Below, one piece after another: positions 38,991-46,793 of a stretch of 64,000 nucleotides of DNA. Origin of the DNA: Streptomyces sp. NBC_00425 (GTDB taxonomy: Bacteria; Actinomycetota; Actinomycetes; Streptomycetales; Streptomycetaceae); the NCBI RefSeq assembly GCF_036030735.1, contig NZ_CP107928.1:3162001-3226000 (forward strand). Reading direction: 5' to 3'. Both the position numbers and the translations under genes were made by a program. The number at the start of each line of letters is the position of its first letter. Position 1 is the stretch's first letter. A model generated the notes under the pieces. It was not told the DNA's origin and made no database searches. It was given only the letters and a program-made list of their open reading frames with translations.

Positions 38991-40685
38991 TCAGCTCGCC
39001 GCCGAACCGTTGTCGTCGAGCAGCTTCTGGTACCAGTCGCGCAGCTGGTCGCCGCCCTTCTTCTTCCAGTCCGCGACCGCCTGCTGCATGTCGCCGATCT
39101 TCTTGCGGCCGCGGACGATGTCGTCCTCCAGCTGCTCGAAGTCGTTGGTGAGGTTGGTCCAGCGGGTGGGCTCGGTGATCTGCATGCCGTAGAAGGCCGA
39201 CTTCTTGGTGAAGGCGCCCATCCGCTGCTGCCACTCGACCTGGCCCTTGGCGATGTCCGGGAAGTCGGGGTGGGCGATGGTCGCGGCCGGGCTCGCGATC
39301 ATCACGAAGGCGTTGGAGACCTCCTGATTGCCCTTGTCGTTCTTGACGGGCACCCCGTCCTTGACGGTGTAGTGCGTGCCCTCGACCCCGTAGTTGGTGA
39401 GCATGTACTCCTTGGTGCCGTACGGGGCGGCGGTGACGTTGGCGACCGCCAGCACGTCACGGATGACCGACTCGGAGGCCTTCTTGTTGACGAAGGCGAA
39501 GATGTTGGCCGGCTGGGTGGCGTAGATGACCGGGTCGGCGCCGCCGTGGCCGAAGATGTCCATGCCCCAGATCCGGAAGTCGGGGTTCTGCGTGGCCTGC
39601 GAGGCCTGCTGCCCGTACCAGCTGGAGATGTCGTTGTTGTAGATCAGGAACTCGCCGGCCGCGAACTTGGTGCTCGGGTCGACGGCCTGGCTCTTGCCCA
39701 GCTTGAAGTCGGGGTGCACGTAACCGGCGGCGAACAGCTTGCGGGACCACTCCAGCGCCTCGAGGTAGACGTCCATCTCGATGCGGTTGACGAGCTTGCC
39801 GTCGACGAGGATCCAGCCGAGCGGCTTCTCCGCGCCGGAGGGCACCCCGAAGCTGTTGAACGCGGTCCACTTCATGTCGCCGCAGGCCCACACCTTGGCC
39901 TTGGCGTCGGTGATCTCCTTGGCCAGCGCCATGAACTCGTCGGTCGTCTTCGGGACCTCGTAGCCGTGCTTGTCGAAGAGGTCCTTGCGGTAGAGGGGGA
40001 CGATGTTCGGCACGTACGACGACGGCATCGGCAGAGCGCGCAGTTCGCCGCCGAAGATCGAGCGCTGCCAGGCGTCCGTCGGGATGGCCGCAAGGTTGGG
40101 GTACTCCTTGACCTTGTCGCCGGACAGGTAGGGGCCCAGGTCGGCGAACTTGCTGAGAATGGCGCTGGGTATCTTGCCGCCCATGTTCCAGCCGGGGACG
40201 ACCACCACGTCCGGGACCTCACTGGACGCGAGGACCGCGCCGAGCTTCTGGTCGTAGGTGTTGCCGTCCTGGTTCTGCCAGACGACGTCGACGCCGATGA
40301 GGCTGTTCATCCCCGTGTAATAGGGGTTGCCCGCCTTCGGCGGGGAGCCCCAGAACGGCGACATGACGGTGATCCTGCCGCCCTTGCCGAGCTTCTTCGG
40401 CACCGAGGTCTTCAGGCCGGCGAGGTCGAGCTTGCCGGTGAAACCGACGGCGGAACCGTTCTTGGAGGGGATGTCCGGCGTCACCACGCTGCCGGCCACG
40501 AAGGCGGGCAGGATCTTCTTCGCGGCCTTGCCCGACGTGGTCCCCTCGCGTGAGTCGCCGTCCGACCCGCCGCAGGCGGCGAGCAGCGGCATCCCGCCGG
40601 CCACCGCTGCGGTGGCGACCGCCGTGGAGGCGAGGAAGCTTCTCCGGCTCGGCCCGGAGGAGGCGGAAGCGGCGTTCGGCGTCAT
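38991..40685 (-). CDS. Extracellular sugar-binding Tat lipoprotein of the CUT1 importer
   Basis: 564 residues from the ATG at 40685 (GAAGGG eight bases upstream). Seen: a twin-arginine lipoprotein signal SRRSFLASTAVATAAVAGGM followed by PLLAACGG (lipobox Cys near 37), then a large type-1 substrate-binding protein with RITVMSPFWGSPPKAGNPYY, VPDVVVVPGWNMGG and AKVWACGDMKWTAFNSFGVP. It is larger than usual monosaccharide binders (about 430), consistent with long oligosaccharides, as in the LplA type. First gene of the hydrolase operon and preceded by operator 3. Substrate inferred as xyloglucan oligosaccharides. Confidence 0.92.
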   Translation of the reverse strand: MTPNAASASSGPSRRSFLASTAVATAAVAGGMPLLAACGGSDGDSREGTTSGKAAKKILPAFVAGSVVTPDIPSKNGSAVGFTGKLDLAGLKTSVPKKLGKGGRITVMSPFWGSPPKAGNPYYTGMNSLIGVDVVWQNQDGNTYDQKLGAVLASSEVPDVVVVPGWNMGGKIPSAILSKFADLGPYLSGDKVKEYPNLAAIPTDAWQRSIFGGELRALPMPSSYVPNIVPLYRKDLFDKHGYEVPKTTDEFMALAKEITDAKAKVWACGDMKWTAFNSFGVPSGAEKPLGWILVDGKLVNRIEMDVYLEALEWSRKLFAAGYVHPDFKLGKSQAVDPSTKFAAGEFLIYNNDISSWYGQQASQATQNPDFRIWGMDIFGHGGADPVIYATQPANIFAFVNKKASESVIRDVLAVANVTAAPYGTKEYMLTNYGVEGTHYTVKDGVPVKNDKGNQEVSNAFVMIASPAATIAHPDFPDIAKGQVEWQQRMGAFTKKSAFYGMQITEPTRWTNLTNDFEQLEDDIVRGRKKIGDMQQAVADWKKKGGDQLRDWYQKLLDDNGSAAS

Positions 40686-40802
40686 TGCGTCAACCCTTCG
40701 TGGCGCACCAGGACACCCGGCGGTGGCCGTCGGCTGCGGTGTCTCGAGTGGAACTGGCTGAGCGGAAGCGGTCCCTGTGGCCCCATGCGCTGGAGCTTTC
40801 CA

Positions 40803-40818
40803 GTCGAAGCGCTTCGAT
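40803..40818. promoter_or_regulatory. LacI-type operator 3 (transporter operon)
   Basis: GTCGAAGCGCTTCGAT, the shared palindrome, about 118 bases before the binding-protein start codon on the minus strand. In transcript direction it is preceded by CAACAT in the same place where operator 4 is preceded by the -10 element; the matching -35 is not clear. Confidence 0.85.
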
Positions 40819-40934
40819 GTTGCTGCGAGGTTAAGTGAACACCCGGGGGTGCACAAGGGTCGTCCCCAAGTTTCCTCCGAGGCACAGCGGGTGACCTGTT
40901 CGCATGCACCGCTTGAAATAAGCGCGAGGTCCCC

Positions 40935-40964
40935 TTGACACCCACCTGTGTGTCGAATCAGCAT
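40935..40964 (+). promoter_or_regulatory. Promoter of the GH3 gene
   Basis: Consensus -35 TTGACA (40935-40940), 18 bases, then CAGCAT (40959-40964). The -10 overlaps the first two bases of operator 4, so bound repressor would block RNA polymerase. Confidence 0.6.
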
Positions 40965-40978
40965 CGAAGCGCTTCGAA
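40963..40978. promoter_or_regulatory. LacI-type operator 4 (GH3 promoter)
   Basis: ATCGAAGCGCTTCGAA, the shared palindrome, positioned over the end of the -10 element and the likely transcription start of the GH3 gene, 36 bases before its start codon. Confidence 0.85.
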
Positions 40979-41013
40979 AGAGCTGGCTCGCTCCACCGCA
41001 AAGGGAACCCCAC

Positions 41014-43884
41014 GTGACCGCACTTACGCCGCACACGCCACCTTTCCGCGATCCGCAGCTGCCGTTCGCGAAGCGCATCGACGACCTGCTGTCCCGGCTG
41101 TCCCTGGACGAGAAGGTCTCCTTCCTGCACCAGTTCGCCCCCGCCGTCGAGCGGCTCGGCGTCGATGCGTTCCGCACCGGCCAGGAGGCGCTGCACGGCG
41201 TCGCATGGATGGGCCCGGCGACGGTGTTCCCGCAGGCCGTGGGACTGGGCGCGACCTGGAACACCGACCTGGTGCGCCGGGTGGGCGAGGCGGTGTCCAA
41301 GGAGGTCCGGGCGATGCGCACCCTCGACGAGCGCGTCGGCCTGAACGTCTGGGCCCCCACCGTCAACCTGCTGCGCCACCCGCTGTGGGGCCGCAACGAG
41401 GAAGGCTACTCGGAGGATCCGAAGCTGACCTCCGCCATCGCCACCGCCTATACCCACGGCCTGCGCGGCGACCATCCGACGTACTGGCGCACGGCCCCCG
41501 TCCTCAAGCACTGGCTGGCGCACAACAACGAGACGGACCGGGCCGTCACCTCGTCCTCGGTCCGCCCCCGGGTGCTGCACGAATACGATCTGCGCGCCTT
41601 CCGCGACACCGTCGAGGCGGGCGCGGTGGCGGGCGTGATGCCCGCGTACAACCTGGTCAACGGCCGCCCCAACCACGTCTCGCCCTCGCTGCGCGAGCAC
41701 TTGCGGACCTGGACCGACGAGGACCTGCTGGTCTGCTCGGACGCGGGCGCGCCCTCCAACCTGGTCGACTCCGAGCACTACTTCGACACCCACGAGGAGG
41801 CGACGGCGGCCTCGCTGCTCGCCGGCGTGGACAGCTTCACCGACCACGGCACCGACGGCTCGAAGATCGTCGCCCGGGTCCGGGGCGCCCTGGAGCAGGG
41901 CCTGCTGACCGAGGCCGACGTGGACGCGGCGGTCCGCCGGCAGCTCTCGGTCCGCTTCCGGCTCGGCGAGTTCGACCCGCACGACGACCCGCACGCGAGG
42001 ACCGGCGAGTTCGACACCCCGGCGCACCGCGCGCTCGCCGCCGAGGCCGCCGAGCAGGCGGTCGTGCTGCTGCGCAACGACGGTGTGCTGCCGCTGGCCG
42101 CCGAGACCCGGATCGCGGTGGTCGGACTGCTCGCCGACGAGTGCAAGGTCGACTGGTACAGCGGCACGCCGATCCACCGCTCGACCCCGCTGGAAGGGCT
42201 GTACGAGCGGTTCGGCGCCGAGCGGGTCGAGTTCGCCGAGGGGGTGGACCGGGTCCTGCTGAAGACCTCGGCCGGAAGGTTCCTGAAGGTCCCCGCCGCG
42301 CCCGAGGCCTGCGACGAGGCACGCGGCGCCGAGGGCGCTCTCGACCCGGCGCTGCTGGCCGGCCGCACCGACCTGCCGCCGCTGACCGTGGATGCCGACG
42401 GCACGGAGCTGGCGCTGGTGGACTGGGGCGAGGACGTCCTGACCCTGCGCGCTCCCGACGGCCGCTACCTCTCGGTCGCCGAGGACGGCCTGCTGCGCGC
42501 CTCCGCCGACCAGCCGGGCGGCTGGGTCGTGCAGGAGACGTTCCGCCTCGAACCCCACGGGAACGGTCACCTCCTGCTGCACCTGGGCACGGGTCGTCAC
42601 GTGCGTGTCGCCGCCGACGGTGTGCGGGTTGCCGGGCCGGACGCGGAGACCGGGGGGAGCCCCGAGGTCTTCGAGCTCATCGTCGTCGAATCCGGCGAGA
42701 GCGCAGTGACCCGGGTCACTGCCGGGGCCGACGTGGTCGTGGTGGTGGCCGGCAACGATCCGCACATCAACGGCCGGGAGACCGAGGACCGCACCACGCT
42801 GCGCCTGCCGGCCCACCAGGAGCGGTTGCTGGCGGCCGGCCGGGCGGCGGGGGCGCGCACGGTGCTGGTGCTGGTGTCGGCGTACCCGTACGCGTTCGAG
42901 CCGGGCCCGCTGTCCGCGGCGCTGTGGACGGCGCACGGCGGTCAGGCCGCGGGCTCCGCTCTGGCGCGTGTCCTGGCCGGCGACGTCTCCCCCGCCGGTC
43001 GCCTGCCGCAGACCTGGTACGCCGACGACGCGGACCTGCCCGACCTGCTGGACTACGACGTGATCGGCGCCCGGCAGACCTACCTCTACTTCGAGGGCGC
43101 CGCGCTGTTCCCGTTCGGGCACGGCCTGTCGTACTCCTCGTTCGCCTACGCCGGTCTCACGGTGCGGGTGACGGACGGGAGGGCGCACGTCGCCTGCACG
43201 GTGACCAACACCGGCGACACGACGGCCGACGAGGTCGTCCAGCTGTACACCCGCGCCGTGGACCCGTCGGTCGTCCGCCCGCGCCGTGAGCTGCTCGACT
43301 GCCGCCGGATCACCCTGGCCCCCGGCGCGTGCGCGGACGTCGCCTTCGACGTGCCGCTGTCCGCCTTCGCGTTCTGGGACGTGGCGCGGGGCGGACGGCG
43401 CCTGGAGCCGGGCCCGTACGAACTCCTGGTCGGCGCCTCCAGCGAGGACGTCCGCCTGCGGGCGACCGCCGTCCTCGACGGCGAGCCGTCGGCGCCACGC
43501 GCGGTGCGCGCGGACGGACTCGCGGCGGCCGACTTCGACGAGCAGGGCGGGACCGAGATCGTCGACCGCACCAAGGAGTCGGGCGACGCGGTGACGCCGG
43601 TCGGCGGCGGGAGGGGCGAACTGCTCTACCGCGCCTGCGACTTCGGCACGCGCCCGGACACACCGGGGGTGACGGCCGTGACGGTGACGGCGTCCGGTCG
43701 GGGCACGGTGGAGTTCTCGCTGGACGGCGGTCCGGTGCTGGCCACGGTGTCCCTCGGGACGCCCACGCCGGGCCCGTACGCCTACGTCACCCTGGACGCG
43801 CCCTTCGTCGCGGACGGCGTCCACGACCTGCGCCTCGGACTGCGCGGCCCGTTGCGGCTCGCGCACGTCGGCTTCTCCGGTTGA
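41014..43884 (+). CDS. Multidomain glycoside hydrolase family 3 beta-glycosidase, cytoplasmic
   Basis: 956 residues from the GTG at 41014 (AAGGGAA upstream). No signal peptide. Seen: GH3 N-terminal barrel (RIDDLLSRLSLDEKVSFLHQ, NVWAPTVNLLRHPLWGRNEE, APVLKHWLAHNNE) with the nucleophile Asp 243 in LLVCSDAGAPSNL; GH3 C-terminal domain, interrupted at about 405-545 by a fascin/trefoil-like insertion (AGRFLKVPAAPE, DGRYLSVAEDGLLRASADQP, GTGRHVRVAADGV); a fibronectin-III-like domain (VQLYTRAVDPSVVRPRRELL); and a C-terminal CBM6-like domain (TVTASGRGTVEFSLDGGPVL). It would release terminal glucose, or xylose, from debranched oligosaccharides. Exact specificity is open. Confidence 0.92.
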   Translation: MTALTPHTPPFRDPQLPFAKRIDDLLSRLSLDEKVSFLHQFAPAVERLGVDAFRTGQEALHGVAWMGPATVFPQAVGLGATWNTDLVRRVGEAVSKEVRAMRTLDERVGLNVWAPTVNLLRHPLWGRNEEGYSEDPKLTSAIATAYTHGLRGDHPTYWRTAPVLKHWLAHNNETDRAVTSSSVRPRVLHEYDLRAFRDTVEAGAVAGVMPAYNLVNGRPNHVSPSLREHLRTWTDEDLLVCSDAGAPSNLVDSEHYFDTHEEATAASLLAGVDSFTDHGTDGSKIVARVRGALEQGLLTEADVDAAVRRQLSVRFRLGEFDPHDDPHARTGEFDTPAHRALAAEAAEQAVVLLRNDGVLPLAAETRIAVVGLLADECKVDWYSGTPIHRSTPLEGLYERFGAERVEFAEGVDRVLLKTSAGRFLKVPAAPEACDEARGAEGALDPALLAGRTDLPPLTVDADGTELALVDWGEDVLTLRAPDGRYLSVAEDGLLRASADQPGGWVVQETFRLEPHGNGHLLLHLGTGRHVRVAADGVRVAGPDAETGGSPEVFELIVVESGESAVTRVTAGADVVVVVAGNDPHINGRETEDRTTLRLPAHQERLLAAGRAAGARTVLVLVSAYPYAFEPGPLSAALWTAHGGQAAGSALARVLAGDVSPAGRLPQTWYADDADLPDLLDYDVIGARQTYLYFEGAALFPFGHGLSYSSFAYAGLTVRVTDGRAHVACTVTNTGDTTADEVVQLYTRAVDPSVVRPRRELLDCRRITLAPGACADVAFDVPLSAFAFWDVARGGRRLEPGPYELLVGASSEDVRLRATAVLDGEPSAPRAVRADGLAAADFDEQGGTEIVDRTKESGDAVTPVGGGRGELLYRACDFGTRPDTPGVTAVTVTASGRGTVEFSLDGGPVLATVSLGTPTPGPYAYVTLDAPFVADGVHDLRLGLRGPLRLAHVGFSG

Positions 43885-43909
43885 GGGTCCGGAAGAGGCC
43901 GGCACGAAG

Positions 43910-43949
43910 AAGGGGCCCGGCGCCGGAAGGCATCGGCGCCGGGCCCCTT
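43910..43949. terminator. Strong bidirectional terminator after GH3
   Basis: A perfect 16-bp inverted repeat (43910-43925 and 43934-43949, arm AAGGGGCCCGGCGCCG) with an eight-base loop lies between the convergent GH3 and aldehyde dehydrogenase genes and marks one edge of the sugar locus. Confidence 0.85.
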
Positions 43950-43985
43950 CGGGGACGGCGTGTGAGCGCCGACCCGAAGATTATC

Positions 43986-44039
43986 TGAAAATGGTTCCCA
44001 TTAGCTAGAGGCCGACCGGTCGGGGGGCCGACCGGTCGG
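43986..44039. promoter_or_regulatory. Zur-box-like sequence plus two identical palindromes in a convergent intergenic gap
   Basis: TGAAAATGGTTCCCATTA (43986-44003) resembles actinobacterial Zur boxes but is imperfect. It is followed by two exact copies of the 12-bp palindrome CCGACCGGTCGG (44012-44023 and 44028-44039). They lie just past the aldehyde dehydrogenase stop, where no promoter is expected. Their role is unclear and they may be remnants of a lost gene's control region. Confidence 0.35.
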
Positions 44040-44050
44040 GACCTGCCGGC

Positions 44051-45514
44051 TCAGAGCGCGAGCCCGGTCAGCACCAGGACCCGCTCGTAGGTGTAGTCCT
44101 CCATCGCGAACCGCACGCCCTCGCGGCCCACGCCGGACTGCTTGGCTCCGCCGTACGGCATCTGGTCCGCGCGGTAGGAGGGCACGTCGCCGATGACGAC
44201 GCCGCCGACCTCGAGCGCGCGGTGGGCCCGGAAGGCCGCCTGGACGTCGTGGGTGAACACGCCCGCCTGGAGGCCGTACTTGGAGGAGTTGACGGCCGCG
44301 AAGGCCTCGGCCTCACCGTCGGTGCGCTGCACGGTGAGCACCGGTCCGAAGATCTCCTCGCAGGCGACCTTGGTGTCGGCCGGCACATCGACCAGCACGG
44401 TCGGCGCGTAGGTGGCGCCGTCGCGCTCACCGCCGGTCAGGAGCTTGGCCCCGGCCGCGACCGCCTCGTCCACCCATGTCTCGACCCGTCGGGCGGCGTC
44501 CTCGCTGACCAGCGGGCCGACGTCGGTCGCGGCGTCCGACGGATCGCCGGTGACCTGCGCCTCGACGGCGGCGACGATGCGCGGCAGCAGCCGGTCGTAC
44601 ACGGAGGCGTCCGCGATGACCCGCTGCACGGAGATGCAGGACTGACCGCCCTGATAGTTGGAGAAGGTCGCGATGCGGGTGGCGGCCCAGTCGAGGTCGG
44701 CGTCGCTCGCGAAGTCGCCGAGGACGACGGCGGCGCCGTTGCCGCCCAGCTCCAGGGTGCAGTGCTTGCGCGGCACCGAGTCCATGATCGCGTAGCCGAC
44801 CTTCTCGGAGCCGGTGAAGGAGATCACGGGCAGCCGCTCGTCCTGGACGAGGGCCGGCATGCGGTCGTTGGAGACCGGCAGGATCGACCAGGAGCCGGCG
44901 GGCAGCTCGGTCTCGGCGAGCAGCTCGCCGATGACCAGGGCGGACAGCGGGGTCGCCGGGGCGGGCTTCAGGATGATGGGCGCGCCGGCCGCGATCGCCG
45001 GGGCGATCTTGTGCGCGCACAGGTTCAGCGGGAAGTTGAACGGCGCGATGCCGAGCACCACGCCCTTCGGGAAGCGCCGGGTGAGCGCGAGGCGCCCCTG
45101 ACCGCCGGCGTCGGTGTCGAGCCGCTGGGCCTCGCCGCCGTTGAACCGCCGGGCCTCCTCGGCCGCGAAACGGAACACGGAGACGGCCCGGCCGACCTCG
45201 CCGCGCGCCCACTTGACGGGCTTGCCGTTCTCGGCGGAGATCAGCTGCGCGATCTCCTCGGTGCGCTCGACGAGCCGCTTGCTGACGTGGTCGAGAGCGG
45301 CGGCGCGCACATGCGCCGGAGTGGCGGCGAACTCGTCCCGCACGGCGTAGGCGGCGGCGACGGCCTCCTCGACCTGCACGTCCGTCGGCACGCCGACCCG
45401 GCCGACGAGCCGGCCGTCCCACGGGGAGGTGACGTCGAAGCTGTCCTCGCCGGTGACCTGGCGTCCGGCGAGCCAGAAGGCGTGGGTGGCCCCCACGATC
45501 GTTTCCTGGGGCAT
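44051..45514 (-). CDS. NAD(P)-dependent aldehyde dehydrogenase
   Basis: 487 residues from the ATG at 45514 (MPQETIVGATHAFWLAGRQV). Seen: the cofactor site VVLGIAPFNFPLNLCAHKIA, catalytic Glu motif HCTLELGGNGAAVVLG, catalytic Cys in FSNYQGGQSCISVQRV, and EEIFGPVLTVQ. The NYQGGQSC form is typical of ALDHs near the lactaldehyde/succinate-semialdehyde branch. With gabT nearby it could oxidise succinate semialdehyde, but it could equally serve another aldehyde. The ribosome-binding site is weak. Confidence 0.9.
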   Translation of the reverse strand: MPQETIVGATHAFWLAGRQVTGEDSFDVTSPWDGRLVGRVGVPTDVQVEEAVAAAYAVRDEFAATPAHVRAAALDHVSKRLVERTEEIAQLISAENGKPVKWARGEVGRAVSVFRFAAEEARRFNGGEAQRLDTDAGGQGRLALTRRFPKGVVLGIAPFNFPLNLCAHKIAPAIAAGAPIILKPAPATPLSALVIGELLAETELPAGSWSILPVSNDRMPALVQDERLPVISFTGSEKVGYAIMDSVPRKHCTLELGGNGAAVVLGDFASDADLDWAATRIATFSNYQGGQSCISVQRVIADASVYDRLLPRIVAAVEAQVTGDPSDAATDVGPLVSEDAARRVETWVDEAVAAGAKLLTGGERDGATYAPTVLVDVPADTKVACEEIFGPVLTVQRTDGEAEAFAAVNSSKYGLQAGVFTHDVQAAFRAHRALEVGGVVIGDVPSYRADQMPYGGAKQSGVGREGVRFAMEDYTYERVLVLTGLAL

Positions 45515-45536
45515 GGTCGAGTCCCGGCCCTTCCGC

Positions 45537-46343
45537 TTAGGGGGTGTCCTGTGGCTTTCGTGGTCCACGGTAGGGGCGCGCGGCCGAGGGGGCGCTTGTC
45601 CGAGTCGTACGGGTGGGCGGCTCGGGTGCGACGGTTTGGCGTGGTCGGCCGCGTTCCCGTTCCAGGAGGAGCCACAGCGCCCCGAGCAGCACGGTGCACA
45701 GGCACCAGCTGGCCACCACGTCGAGCGGCCAGTGGTAGCCGCGCCGGACCAGCCCGCAGGAGACGGCGAGGACGAGGAGCGCGCTCGTGGACGCGGCCGC
45801 CCGGCGGGCGAGCGCGGTCCGCAGCCACGGCAGCAGGACCAGCACCGCGGAGCCGTAGGCGACGGCCGCCGTCGCCGTGTGCCCGGAGGGGTAGTACCCG
45901 GTGGCGGGCGGCACGGCGGGCGTTCCGGGCCGGTCGGTCCACTCCTTGAGGGGCACGACGATCAGCGGCACGAGCAGCATCAGGCCGAGCGCCGCGCCCG
46001 GCGGCGCCCACCACCGCGCCCCGCCCGCCGCTCTCCCCCGCCAGGCCGCGTACCCGGCGGCCAGCACCAGCACGGGCACCGCGATCTGCACCTCGCCGAG
46101 GTCGGCCAGCAGCTCGGAGACCCGGTCGGGGTGGACCAGGGCACGGCTGAGTCGCTCGTCCACGCGCAGCAGCGGTCCGGCGACGGCGACCTGCCAGGTG
46201 ATCACCGCGAAGAGAACGGCGGGCAGGCCGACGAGCAGGCCGAGAAGGGCGCCGGACGGAGGGCCGGGACGGGGGCCGAGCGGGGGACCGCAGTCGGGGC
46301 CGGGAGGGGGGCCGAGTGTCGGGCGGCTCGGACGGGACGACAT
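45537..46343 (-). CDS. PAP2-family membrane phosphatase
   Basis: 268 residues from the ATG at 46343 (MSSRPSRPTLGPPPGPDCGP). Seen: about five to six membrane helices and the acid phosphatase motifs PLKEWTDRPG (K-RP), TGYYPSGHTATAAVAYG (PSGH) and LVRRGYHWPLDVVAS (R---H---D). The first motif has four rather than six residues between Lys and Arg-Pro. Substrates of such enzymes are lipid phosphates or undecaprenyl pyrophosphate; which one is not determined. The C-terminus is basic and Pro/Thr-rich. Confidence 0.88.
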   Translation of the reverse strand: MSSRPSRPTLGPPPGPDCGPPLGPRPGPPSGALLGLLVGLPAVLFAVITWQVAVAGPLLRVDERLSRALVHPDRVSELLADLGEVQIAVPVLVLAAGYAAWRGRAAGGARWWAPPGAALGLMLLVPLIVVPLKEWTDRPGTPAVPPATGYYPSGHTATAAVAYGSAVLVLLPWLRTALARRAAASTSALLVLAVSCGLVRRGYHWPLDVVASWCLCTVLLGALWLLLERERGRPRQTVAPEPPTRTTRTSAPSAARPYRGPRKPQDTP

Positions 46344-46394
46344 GGTCCACAGCTTGTCAGCTTGTCGGAGCGGCCGTACGACGGAGAAGGACCG

Positions 46395-46423
46395 AAAAAA
46401 GACCCCGGAGCGCGTCCGGGGTC
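46395..46423 (-). terminator. Intrinsic terminator with U tract downstream of gabT
   Basis: The stem GACCCCGGA/TCCGGGGTC (46401-46409 and 46415-46423) with a five-base loop is followed in minus-strand transcript direction by six U residues (A run 46395-46400). This is a classical intrinsic terminator, rare in such GC-rich DNA, about 370 bases past the gabT stop. Confidence 0.8.
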
Positions 46424-46458
46424 TTCTCCGCGTGGTCGGCGCCTGAAGAAGGAGGTCG

Positions 46459-46495
46459 GCCGCCCCGGAACAGGGGGGATTGTTCCGGGGTGGCC
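46459..46495. terminator. Second hairpin in the gabT-PAP2 gap
   Basis: Arms of 15 bp with one mismatch (core CCCCGGAACA/TGTTCCGGGG at 46463-46472 and 46481-46490) enclose the G-rich loop GGGGGGAT. It could be a terminator or a structured RNA element. Confidence 0.5.
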
Positions 46496-46793
46496 GTCCG
46501 GACCGGAGCCGCCGGCCGCCCCGGGGGGTTTGGGGCGGGCGACCGTCCGATCGGTGGAGATTCGAAGCCGGAGGCTCCGGTTGTGTGCGCGAGGGCACGA
46601 CCAGGTCGAAGCTGGGGAGGCCCCGGCCTGGATTCCGCCCACGGTCTCCCGGGGGCGGGGTGTATCTCTCATCCGGGTAGAACCTACGGCAGGGCCGGAC
46701 GCTGCGACAGGCCGTCTGCCGTCCCGCCATCCTCCTCGCACACCTTCTTCACACGCTGTGCGGCCGAAGGGGATCAGCTGTGCGGCGACCGCT

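Larger units (their letters stand above)
40686..41013. promoter_or_regulatory. Divergent control region between the transporter/hydrolase operon and GH3
   Basis: 328 bases with no supported gene. It holds operator 3 near the binding-protein side, operator 4 near the GH3 side, a good TTGACA promoter for GH3, and about 115 bases between them with only weak dyads. It is the main switch of the locus. Confidence 0.85.
46344..46793. other. 450-base non-coding gap with strong hairpins between gabT and the PAP2 gene
   Basis: No open frame here looks like a gene. It contains the terminator at 46395-46423 and a second long hairpin at 46459-46495 (15-bp arms with one mismatch). The remaining 300 bases next to gabT have no feature I recognise. 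A small RNA is possible but unsupported. Confidence 0.6.

Noticed and set aside
40831..43905. 1024-residue minus-strand open frame opposite GH3
   Set aside because: No domains; GH3 on the plus strand has catalytic motifs, a ribosome-binding site, promoter and operator.
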